NCBI GenBank assembly: GCA_013298715.1
Contig: JAAFIQ010000015.1
Location: forward strand, 1-64,000
DNA: 64,000 nucleotides
Direction of reading: 5' to 3'
Source: Bacteroidota bacterium
GTDB taxonomy: Bacteria > Bacteroidota > Bacteroidia > B-17B0 > Aurantibacillaceae
Shown here: piece by piece, positions 54,704 through 64,000 of the stretch
How the letters are laid out: every line of letters begins with the position of its first letter
Numbering within the stretch: the stretch's first letter is position 1
Notes under the pieces: model-generated
Told to the model about the DNA's origin: nothing
Seen by the model: the letters and a program-made list of their open reading frames with translations, nothing else
The model's database searches: none
Position numbers and translations under genes: made by a program

Positions 54704-55692
54704 AATTAAGAATAGGAGATAAAGTTCGATTTTTGAACGAAGTTGGCGAAGGAAAAGTATCTCAAATAAAAGATAAAAACACTGTTTTTGTTGAGATGCA
54801 AGATGGCTTTGAAATTCCATTTTTGGTGAACCAATTAGTTCCAATTCACACCGAACTAATAATTGATAAAGATAGAGAAAATATTGAGTTAAACCATGAT
54901 GCTTCTATTGCAGATGCAGTTTATTTTGTAATAGAACCCGATCATGATTTACCAACACTTGTAAACGATTATAAGATTTATTTATTTAATGCGTCATCGT
55001 TTAACTTGTTGTATTCATATTCCATTAAAGATGAAGCGCACTTTCAAACTCTAAAACATGGTGAGGTTGGTGCTTATCAAAAAATATTATTAAAGCAAGT
55101 AAAATTAAATTTCTTTACCGAATATAATTATCAAAAAATTGAATGTTTACTTTTTAAAAATTCACATTTTAAGGCGCAATTGCCAATTGCTGAGGTTATA
55201 AATGTTTCACCTAAAGTGTTAGCAGAAGCAAAATTAATTAAGCACGATGAATTTAAGTTTTCGGTTTACGGATTTTTACTAAAGGATGATTTTATAAGCA
55301 ATAATCAAGTAGTGCAAGAATTAAGTTTAATTGATATTGCACGATTAAAATCAATTAAAGAATTCAAATCATCTTCAAAAATTTCAAAATCAAATAAAGA
55401 ATTTTTAAAATCGCTCGAAAAAGAAATTGATTTACATATTGAAGAATTAATCGAGAACCCAAAAAACCTAAGTAATTTTGAAATGTTAAATATACAACTC
55501 GAACGATTTGATAAAGAGTTGGATGATGCCTTTGAAAAACACATTAAGAAGATCGTATTTATTCACGGCGTTGGAAATGGCAGATTAAAACAAGAAATAA
55601 TAAATAGACTAAAACACATCAAAGGCATAACCTTTCACGATGCTTCGCACAAGCAATACGGATATGGTGCTACACAAATAAATATTTTATAA
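54700..55692 (+). CDS. DUF2027 and Smr-domain protein
   Basis: 330 residues. DUF2027 domain about 1-230 (LRIGDKVRFLNEVGEGKV, AEVINVSPKVLAEAKLIK); Lys-rich linker; Smr domain about 250-330 with DLHIEEL, IVFIHGVGNGRLKQEII and the closing YGYGATQINIL. Smr domains nick or bind branched DNA, or cleave RNA in ribosome-collision rescue. It overlaps comEC by ATGA, so the pair is coupled; involvement with incoming DNA is inferred. Confidence 0.85.
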   Translation: MKLRIGDKVRFLNEVGEGKVSQIKDKNTVFVEMQDGFEIPFLVNQLVPIHTELIIDKDRENIELNHDASIADAVYFVIEPDHDLPTLVNDYKIYLFNASSFNLLYSYSIKDEAHFQTLKHGEVGAYQKILLKQVKLNFFTEYNYQKIECLLFKNSHFKAQLPIAEVINVSPKVLAEAKLIKHDEFKFSVYGFLLKDDFISNNQVVQELSLIDIARLKSIKEFKSSSKISKSNKEFLKSLEKEIDLHIEELIENPKNLSNFEMLNIQLERFDKELDDAFEKHIKKIVFIHGVGNGRLKQEIINRLKHIKGITFHDASHKQYGYGATQINIL

Positions 55693-55693
55693 C

Positions 55694-56899
55694 ATGATAC
55701 CTTTTTCTCCGCCACGTATTGATGACAAAATTTGTAACGAAGTTATTGCTACTTTAAAAAGCGGTTGGATTACTACAGGACCGCGCACCAAATTGTTTGA
55801 GAAAAAAATTACAGAATATTGTGGCAATAAAAATACACTCTGCTTAAATTCTGCAACCGCAGGGCTTGAGATTATGTTACGCTGGTTTGGAGTTGGCTCA
55901 GGCGACGAAGTTATTTTACCTGCCTATACTTACTCTGCAACAGCAAACGTAGTGATTCACTGTGGTGCAACTCCGGTTTTTGTTGATGTAAATTTAGATG
56001 ATTTTAATATTAATACTCGTTGTATTGAAAATGCAATCACTAAAAATACAAAAGTAATTATGCCAGTTGATTTTGCTGGTTTCCCTTGTGATTACAATGA
56101 GATAAATGCATTGGTTAAAAAACATAAGGAGACATTTATTGCAACAAACGAAATTCAAAAAACCTTGGGTCGCATTTTAGTATTAAGCGATTCTGCGCAT
56201 TCGTTTGGCGCAACTTATAACTCAAAGAAAGCTGGCAGTTTAACAGATGTGAGTGTATTTTCATTTCATGCAGTAAAAAACTTAACTACGGCTGAAGGTG
56301 GAGCCGTTGCTTTAAATTTGCCGGAGCCATTTAATAACGAAGAGGTTTATAAATATTTGTGTGTAAAAACGTTGCACGGGCAAAATAAAGATGCACTTGC
56401 GAAAACACAAAAAGGAAATTGGAAATACGATATTGTGGAGGCGGGTTATAAATGTAATATGACTGATTTAAGCGCAGCCATTGGTTTAATTGAACTGGAG
56501 CGTTACGATAATGATACACTTGTAAAGCGCAAACAAATTGTAGAGAGTTACAACGCTCTTTTGTCAAAAGATGTAAGAATTGAATTACCAATTTTTAAAA
56601 CAGAAAATAAAACCAGTTGTTACCACTTATACCCTGTTAGGATTAAAGGAATATCGGAAGCGCAACGCGATGAAATTATGCAACATGTTTTTGATCAAGA
56701 TGTAAGTGTAAATGTTCATTTCATTCCAGTTCCTGCCATGTCTTACTACAAAAATTTGGGATATTCTATTCAAAATTATCCTGTAACATATTACAATTTT
56801 AGCAGAGAAATTACTTTACCTGTTTTTTATGATTTAACGAATGAACAAATTGCAACAGTTTGCAATGCTCTAATTAATGCGCTAAACAAAGTATGCTAA
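55694..56899 (+). CDS. DegT/DnrJ/EryC1/StrS-family sugar aminotransferase
   Basis: 401 residues. PLP enzyme of the sugar aminotransferase family: SGWITTGPRTKLFEKKI, LPAYTYSATANVVIH, VLSDSAHSFGATYN (Asp for the pyridine nitrogen) and catalytic Lys in FSFHAVKNLTTAEGG; substrate end HFIPVPAMSYYKNLGY. It transfers an amino group to a keto-sugar nucleotide, such as in bacillosamine-type synthesis. It overlaps the start of the sugar transferase by seven bases, so both serve a surface glycan. Confidence 0.9.
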   Translation: MIPFSPPRIDDKICNEVIATLKSGWITTGPRTKLFEKKITEYCGNKNTLCLNSATAGLEIMLRWFGVGSGDEVILPAYTYSATANVVIHCGATPVFVDVNLDDFNINTRCIENAITKNTKVIMPVDFAGFPCDYNEINALVKKHKETFIATNEIQKTLGRILVLSDSAHSFGATYNSKKAGSLTDVSVFSFHAVKNLTTAEGGAVALNLPEPFNNEEVYKYLCVKTLHGQNKDALAKTQKGNWKYDIVEAGYKCNMTDLSAAIGLIELERYDNDTLVKRKQIVESYNALLSKDVRIELPIFKTENKTSCYHLYPVRIKGISEAQRDEIMQHVFDQDVSVNVHFIPVPAMSYYKNLGYSIQNYPVTYYNFSREITLPVFYDLTNEQIATVCNALINALNKVC

Positions 56900-57483
56900 A
56901 ACGTTTGTTCGATATTGTTTTTTCGTTTGTTGGTCTAGTAATTTTATTTCCCTTCTTTATTTTAATAGCTATTGTAATTCTTGTTTCATCTAAAGGAGGA
57001 ATTTTTTATTTACAAACACGGGTTGGCTTGAATAATAAAGATTTTAAATTATTCAAGTTCAGAACAATGAAAACCAATGCTGATAAAGCTGGTTTACTTA
57101 CTGTTGGCGGCAGAGACCCACGCATAACAGCCGTTGGGTATTATTTACGAAGATATAAACTAGATGAATTACCACAACTATTAAATGTTTTTTTGGGAAG
57201 TATGAGTTTAGTTGGCCCACGCCCTGAGGTAAGAAAATATGTAGAGATGTATAACGCTGAGCAGCTTGCCGTTTTGTCTGTAAAGCCTGGAATAACGGAT
57301 TATGCCAGCTTAGAGTACTTTAGTGAGAACGAATTATTGGCAAAATCAAGTGAGCCAGAAATGACTTATATTAATGTAGTTATGCCAGCAAAATTGGCTT
57401 TAAACAAAAAATATATTGAGGATTCTAGTTTTATAACTGATATAAAAATAATTTTTAGAACAATTGCTAAAATAGTTAGATGA
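56893..57483 (+). CDS. undecaprenyl-phosphate sugar-1-phosphate transferase
   Basis: 196 residues. One N-terminal membrane re-entrant helix (about 8-30), then the bacterial sugar transferase core: [39 protein letters not shown] and [12 protein letters not shown]. This is the short PglC-type form that puts the first phospho-sugar on the lipid carrier. Together with the DegT enzyme it resembles the PglE/PglC pair. It is the last gene of the run. Confidence 0.92.
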   Translation: MLKRLFDIVFSFVGLVILFPFFILIAIVILVSSKGGIFYLQTRVGLNNKDFKLFKFRTMKTNADKAGLLTVGGRDPRITAVGYYLRRYKLDELPQLLNVFLGSMSLVGPRPEVRKYVEMYNAEQLAVLSVKPGITDYASLEYFSENELLAKSSEPEMTYINVVMPAKLALNKKYIEDSSFITDIKIIFRTIAKIVR

Positions 57484-57505
57484 TATTTTTTCTTTAGGGT
57501 TTGTA

Positions 57506-57964
57506 TTATTTTTTTGAATTTTGAAAGTTATAAGTGAAATGTATAGCACTCATTTCATTACTAAATTTAGTTTTTCTATAAAAATTAACGGCATAAATAT
57601 CATCACCTTCAGCTTCTACATAAGCATCTTCAAATCCATTGTTTTTACAGTAATTACATACTTCCGAGATCAAAGCACTTCCTAAACCTTGTCCTTGATG
57701 AGCTGGTGTTATACCTACATCGTGAATATAAGCCACTGGTTTGCTAGCGTAATATCTTTGTAAAACGTAGATTGTTAACCCACCGACTAGTCTGCCGTTT
57801 AATTTTACAACAAATACCAAAAAATCTATGTTATTAAGCAAGTTACTTAAATGCTCATCGCTGGCTATAAGCTCATCATTTTCAAATACATCTTTAAAAA
57901 TTTCGATTAAGCTTTTAAAATCTAAAATTTCGGTTTTATCAAGTTTCTTAATTTCTGTATTCAT
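57506..57964 (-). CDS. GNAT acetyltransferase, AAC(3)-I-like
   Basis: 152 residues from ATG 57964; an in-frame ATG at 57982 adds six residues and cannot be excluded. GNAT motif A is at VAYIHDVGITPAHQGQGLGS (acetyl-CoA P-loop QGQGLG). The overall pattern, with SNLLNNIDFLVFVVKLNGR, GGLTIYVLQRYYASKPVAYI and the C-terminal AEGDDIYAVNFYRKTKFS, matches what I recall of AAC(3)-I aminoglycoside 3-N-acetyltransferases. Actual resistance activity is not implied. It lies 25 bases after ssb on the same strand. Confidence 0.7.
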   Translation of the reverse strand: MNTEIKKLDKTEILDFKSLIEIFKDVFENDELIASDEHLSNLLNNIDFLVFVVKLNGRLVGGLTIYVLQRYYASKPVAYIHDVGITPAHQGQGLGSALISEVCNYCKNNGFEDAYVEAEGDDIYAVNFYRKTKFSNEMSAIHFTYNFQNSKK

Positions 57965-57989
57965 TTTGGGAGTGCATAACATTTTCTAT

Positions 57990-58379
57990 TTAATAATTCA
58001 CATCCCCACTCCCCAAACCATCGTAATTATTGCTTGCACTCGTGTTTTCTCTTTTTTGAAGAAGAATAAAATTTTCAGCAACAACTTCGGTAATATTTTT
58101 TTTATTGCCTTCTTTATCGTTCCATTGGCGGCTTTGCAGTTTACCTTCTAAATAAATTTGCATTCCTTTTTTTAAAATTTTTTCTGCATTTTCAGCTGTT
58201 GTGCGCCACATAACAATGTTGTGCCATTCCGTTTGCTCTATACGGTTACCGTTTTTATCCTTATAATAATCACTTGTGGCTAAGCTAAAACTAACTTTAG
58301 CAATGTTGCCTTCAAAATATTTTAACTCAGGGTCTTTGCCTAAATTACCTACTAATATTACTTTATTTACTCCTGCCAT
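57990..58379 (-). CDS. ssb: single-stranded DNA-binding protein, short tail
   Basis: 129 residues. OB-fold domain about 1-105 with MAGVNKVILVGNLGKDPELK, TEWHNIVMWRTTAENAEKIL and GMQIYLEGKLQSRQW. The C-terminal linker is short and ends GLGSGDVNY, without the acidic DDDIPF-type tip that recruits repair and replication partners. It may be a secondary, paralogous SSB. Its products would share a transcript with the GNAT gene. Confidence 0.92.
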   Translation of the reverse strand: MAGVNKVILVGNLGKDPELKYFEGNIAKVSFSLATSDYYKDKNGNRIEQTEWHNIVMWRTTAENAEKILKKGMQIYLEGKLQSRQWNDKEGNKKNITEVVAENFILLQKRENTSASNNYDGLGSGDVNY

Positions 58380-58553
58380 TGTTTTGATTTATTTTTCTAG
58401 CACAAGTTACGTATTTGGCTGCAAATAAAAAATTGTTATTGACTAGGCTTCGTATTAAACAATAGCAAACTTTGATTGTCAACTTATACTGCATTTGTCA
58501 ATCTATCTTTTTAATATGTTACTAGTTAAATTAGTATATTTAATAACATAAAA

Positions 58554-59099
58554 CTAATTAGCTGAATATTCGACATTCAGATTTTTATCTAAACTGAAAA
58601 TTAATTGAAGTTTAGAAATAATATCTCGGCAATCAGATTCGCTTATATAAGCGCTAGTTTGAAAGAGATGAAATGGCTGATTGTTTTTATCGAAACTATA
58701 AAAGTGAATAAAGCCAACTTTAACGCCTTCTTCCTCTCTTATTACTTCGAATTGAAATTTTATTCGGCTGTTGTGCTCATATGTTTTTAGAGCAGGTTTA
58801 AAAAAGCCAAAGCTTAATTGTTGGGCAATAGATTTAGTACTAAATGAAATATATTCTTCTCCATACAAATTCCAAAGCAGTGTTCGAAGCATCGGCAAAA
58901 TCATTAGAATTCCACTTGGAAATAAAAAAAGACCAAAATAGTAAGCGGTTGAATTTTCTTTTGAAAAACTCAATAGAATTATTCTGGTTATTAAAGCCAA
59001 GAAAGCAACCCTTATAAATATTTTTAGCGATTTACGTGAATCAATTTTTGAAGAAATATAAACGCAAATTCCTTCAGTTGAAATATCTATTTTATTCAT
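58554..59099 (-). CDS. unknown two-helix membrane protein, PH-like C-terminus
   Basis: 181 residues. Two membrane helices close together (about 28-45 and 53-72) and a cytosolic tail whose strand pattern (GEEYISFSTKSIAQQLSFG, IKFQFEVIREEEGVKVGFIH) resembles bacterial PH-like domains. No family assigned. Its start overlaps the stop of the 75-residue gene upstream by four bases (ATGA). Confidence 0.55.
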   Translation of the reverse strand: MNKIDISTEGICVYISSKIDSRKSLKIFIRVAFLALITRIILLSFSKENSTAYYFGLFLFPSGILMILPMLRTLLWNLYGEEYISFSTKSIAQQLSFGFFKPALKTYEHNSRIKFQFEVIREEEGVKVGFIHFYSFDKNNQPFHLFQTSAYISESDCRDIISKLQLIFSLDKNLNVEYSAN

Positions 59100-59323
59100 T
59101 TTTTTAAACTTTTTAAGTGCAATTCAAGCTCGTTAAATTTAAAGGCTTCTATATCATCCTCACTAATGTTTATTTTCCCAAATATTGGATGAAAAAGTTG
59201 GATAGTTTTATGTTTTTTAGAGTTCTTTCCAGGCCATTCATCCAAATAGTATGTCAGTTCACGTAAACTGACGATTAAGTGTTTTGGTTCGTTTTTGAAT
59301 CGATCTATAAATGTTACTTCCAT
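59096..59323 (-). CDS. 75-residue protein of unknown function
   Basis: Small, mostly polar protein with MEVTFIDRFKNEPKHLIVSL and HPIFGKINISEDDIEAFKFN. No membrane segment. It is coupled by ATGA to the membrane protein gene that follows, so the two probably act together. I do not recognise a family. Confidence 0.5.
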   Translation of the reverse strand: MEVTFIDRFKNEPKHLIVSLRELTYYLDEWPGKNSKKHKTIQLFHPIFGKINISEDDIEAFKFNELELHLKSLKK

Positions 59324-59615
59324 GCATTTTGTCTGTTCGTCAAATACAAGTTTTAACGGTATTCTTTTATAAAATGAGACAAATATAAATATAATGATTG
59401 TGGATAGCGTTAGTATTGAGTAAGTTGAAGCTGTAATATATCTTTTGTGCGAGGGATATTTATAACTATGGGTTTCTTAGTCCGTTGGAGTCAAAAGAAA
59501 ATTAATAGTCAAAAGAACCAAAATAAGCAAGAGGAAATAACTTAACTGAGCAATAAAATTTTTTCTCCGAGGTTTATGCTTCGTAATGAATTCCAAACGC
59601 AACAAAAATTCAAAC
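59324..59615. other. intergenic, no gene recognised
   Basis: 292 bases between the TonB-C gene and the 75-residue gene, both on the minus strand. A 25-codon plus-strand frame at 59468 (MGFLVRWSQKK) is too short and lacks context. No tRNA, terminator or clear repeat was seen. The promoter of the TonB-C gene is not here, as that gene starts at 60752. Confidence 0.5.
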
Positions 59616-60752
59616 CTAATCTACCAAATCGCCTTCAGTTATACACTTGCATTTTGGGTTAGGGCGAGGGTTTATTATGGTTTCAAAAGGTTTTATGCCT
59701 TTAAAATCGCTATCGTATTTTAAAGTCATCTTTACTTCACTCTTCACTGTTACACCGTTTCTAATTGCTGGGTTCCAGCTATTCATGGCTTTTAAGGCAT
59801 TCGTTACCATTTCGTTAAAATCAGGATTTGTACCAGTTACAAATGCTTTTTTTACCGAACCATCAATATTTAATTGCAACCGTAATTGACATACTAAATT
59901 TTTACTTTTTCTGCGTTGCTTTTTGGTTAGCGTGATATTATCTTTAAAGAATAAATTCAGCTCCTCATCTGAGGTTCCATAACAAGGTGGCGCACAAGCC
60001 TTAGGGTCTTTCGTTTTTTTTGGTTTTGTAAAGCCTACTTTTTTCTTGTTTGCTGATAAGTCTACACTTGTTGTTTGCTCAGGCCCTTCAGGTTGATCGG
60101 GTGTGTTATCTACTTCTTCTTTTTCTTTCTCTTTTGGATTTTCTTTTTTATTAGCCGCAACGCTTTCCTTTTTTGGAGTTTCTTTTACTTCTTCCTTGGC
60201 TTTAGTTTCAGTTTTTGTTGCAACTTCTTTTTTCTCATTTTTTTCAACCTTTTTTTCTTCTACTTTTTTAGTTTCTGTTTTTGCCACTTCTTTTACAGGC
60301 TCTGCAACCACTGCTTTTTTAGGTGGTTCGGGTGCAGCGTAATAAACATAAAAACCTTGCGCTTTTTTAAATGCAGCACTATCGCCATTTATTTTGCACT
60401 GACAATGATTTTTGTAAAGTGTACTAAATTGAAAAAATTCAGGATAAGTTTTTAATAAATTTTCCCAGCGTTCGCGGTTTGCATTTTCGCGTTCTTCAAT
60501 TGCACCTGCATTTAATTCAGAAAATACGAGCACAATATCTGTTATTTGAAAATTCTTAATACTATCACCTGTACTTGTTTTTGGCATACCATTATTACCT
60601 TTTTTTGATTTTATAAAAGCAAAATATTTACCATTGCTTTTATATGCAGATGTTGATGAATCTGCTTCAAACTCCATTTCTTCAAATGCGGGTGCTTGTG
60701 CGCTCAGTGATAAGCCAATTAAAAATAGAAAACCTAACAAAAGTTTTTTCAT
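59616..60752 (-). CDS. exported protein with TonB-C-terminal-like domain
   Basis: 378 residues. Signal peptide 1-19 (ending LSAQ); a globular region about 25-145; a Lys/Glu/Pro/Thr low-complexity linker about 148-250; and a C-terminal domain about 275-360 resembling TonB_C (LRLQLNIDGSVKKAFVTGT, MNSWNPAIRNGVTVKSEVK). A normal TonB has an N-terminal membrane anchor; this one is exported with a cleaved signal, so energy transduction is unlikely in the classic way. The Cys pairs CAPPC and KCKC may form disulfides. It is transcribed alone, 42 bases past ligA. Confidence 0.75.
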   Translation of the reverse strand: MKKLLLGFLFLIGLSLSAQAPAFEEMEFEADSSTSAYKSNGKYFAFIKSKKGNNGMPKTSTGDSIKNFQITDIVLVFSELNAGAIEERENANRERWENLLKTYPEFFQFSTLYKNHCQCKINGDSAAFKKAQGFYVYYAAPEPPKKAVVAEPVKEVAKTETKKVEEKKVEKNEKKEVATKTETKAKEEVKETPKKESVAANKKENPKEKEKEEVDNTPDQPEGPEQTTSVDLSANKKKVGFTKPKKTKDPKACAPPCYGTSDEELNLFFKDNITLTKKQRRKSKNLVCQLRLQLNIDGSVKKAFVTGTNPDFNEMVTNALKAMNSWNPAIRNGVTVKSEVKMTLKYDSDFKGIKPFETIINPRPNPKCKCITEGDLVD

Positions 60753-60794
60753 AATACTAAAATTTATATTGTAATTATATTAAAAAAAATTGAG

Positions 60795-62840
<2,046 letters not shown>

Positions 62841-63061
62841 TTACTTCTTAAAATACGAATTGCTTAATAATGTGTTATCAAATTTAGTTAAAACAGGTAC
62901 TAAGTACAAAAATTATTTTTTAAGATTGGGTTAATGTTTTGAAATACAAAATAATTGTAAATATTTAGTTTAATTGAAGAAGAAACATCTGAAATAATTT
63001 ATTGAAGAAACTTTCAAAAACAAATAAATATCCTTATTTTTAACTATGTATGGCATCGGTT

Positions 63062-64000
63062 ATGACTAGGTTAATTACATTTATTTTTTTCATTTATTCA
63101 TTCACTAGTTAGGCACAGTTGGGTAGGTTGACCTTGGAAATTCAAACAGATACAAGACAGGATAGCATTTGTAGGAATCTATTTATCACCTATTCATCAG
63201 ATACTATTTTTCTCGAAAGAATTAGGCTAGAGGCTTATTTAGGTTACACAAAAGTTTTAGATAGTTTGAATCCTGGCGAATACAAAATTTATCTTTATGG
63301 TTCTCCTGATTCTGCTGAGCTATACACGTTACGAAAATTTAAAATTTATCCAGATAAAAATACCCGACTCAATATTGAAAGTTTTGTAAATGAAGAAAGT
63401 TTTGAGATTGATAAAAAAACGCAATTAGATATTTCTAAGGAGGTTGGGCTTATGGAGTATTATGGCTCATATAGTAATTCTAGTTACTTAATTTCAAGTT
63501 CTCCTATTAAGGATAATTATGGGATTGGTTTTAATGCTGGATTATGGTCAAAATTTGGAAAAAATTGTGGGGCTATAATTGGAAATGGATTTGGATTGAA
63601 TTATTATAGATTTTCAAAAGATACAACCTTAATTGCCTTACCACAACTGAAAAAAATATCTGAAAGCTATCTCAACTTAAATTGGAATTCCAATCTAAGA
63701 CTCCGTTTCACAATTAAAAATCAGCTCTTAGTAAACTTGCATAATTATAAGATAGCTTATTTTGACCTAGGAGTAAATTATGCACTTCCAATTGTTTTTA
63801 ATCACATTTAAGTTATCAAGATTCTAAAAGACTTATAAACAAAAGAATACACCAATTTACTGATTTTAGACCTTTTTTAGGGCTTGGTTATAGAGGAATT
63901 CAAATTTTTGCTGAATACCGTATTTTTGATTACCTTTTAGGATATTACACCGAAGTACCAAAATTAAATGTTGGTTTAAAGATTAGTTTAATAAGTGAGT
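63062..64000 (+). pseudogene. broken outer-membrane-type protein gene, running off the window
   Basis: From ATG 63062 (or 63050) the frame reads MTRLITFIFFIYSFTS, then a TAG at 63110-63112, then AQLGRLTLEIQTDTRQDSIC: a signal peptide interrupted by a stop just before its A-Q cleavage site. The remaining frame runs to a TAA at 63809-63811. Directly after, another frame continues without a stop to the window edge with barrel-like strands (FLGLGYRGIQIFAEYRIFDY). So at least one nonsense change and one frameshift are present. It looks like a decayed beta-barrel protein; sequencing error is the alternative. Confidence 0.65.

Noticed and set aside
59468-59545. 25-codon plus-strand ORF
   Set aside because: Too short, no conserved features, no start context beyond an ATG.
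60075-60455. 126-residue plus-strand frame rich in Phe and Cys
   Set aside because: It is the reverse-strand image of the Lys/Glu-rich linker of the TonB-C-domain protein; composition, not coding, keeps it open.

Overview
The window is AT-rich chromosomal DNA from a member of the Bacteroidota. The clearest taxonomic signs are five exported proteins ending in type IX secretion (T9SS) type A sorting domains, short signal peptides cleaved after A-Q, ribosome binding sites without a clear Shine-Dalgarno sequence, an ECF sigma gene with a promoter of the GTAAC/CGTC kind, and family forms typical of the phylum (670-residue urocanate hydratase, DUF4286, DUF721, DUF2027-Smr, choice-of-anchor I). I saw no rRNA, tRNA, CRISPR array, insertion sequence or complete prophage. 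I do not attempt a genus.

Layout. 1-2200: an ECF sigma factor and an overlapping membrane protein, probably its anti-sigma partner, behind a putative self-regulated promoter. 2219-13955: mostly housekeeping genes: kynurenine 3-monooxygenase, recN, mscL, purE-DUF721-M28 peptidase, queA, an S41 protease with folA and an Omp85-type barrel, a strongly structured intergenic stretch (12821-13002), and ftsX. 13987-17982: a small membrane protein with a SnoaL-like lipoprotein, then a minus-strand operon deoC / 50-residue ORF / zeta-toxin-like kinase / aldehyde dehydrogenase in which the kinase pair sits between two metabolic genes with overlapping starts.

18082-31031: a GNAT protein and a large secretion block: a choice-of-anchor I protein, then an operon of purple-acid-phosphatase-like enzyme, glycine-rich protein, PhoD-like phosphatase and di-heme peroxidase-like protein. 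Four of the five end in T9SS sorting domains and three look like phosphoesterases, which suggests extracellular phosphate scavenging. 31182-34116: an LpxH-like phosphatase, a glycosyltransferase and a lipid kinase. 34113-43647 (minus): DUF4286, a KdnB-like dehydrogenase, a Bro-N/DinD-like protein, urocanate hydratase, a beta-propeller sensor that has lost its usual output domain, and another T9SS protein.

43896-50387: a lipoprotein, a small holin-like membrane protein, a MORN-VWA protein with no canonical start, pheS-TPR-glutaminyl cyclase, trxB, nadD and a cytochrome-like lipoprotein. 50468-57483: a six-gene plus-strand run (TPR/PD40 protein, DinB-like, ComEC, Smr, DegT aminotransferase, sugar transferase). 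57506-62825 (minus): an AAC(3)-I-like acetyltransferase, a short ssb, an unknown two-gene membrane pair, a TonB-C-domain protein and ligA. The right edge holds an outer-membrane-type gene broken by a stop codon in its signal peptide and by a frameshift.
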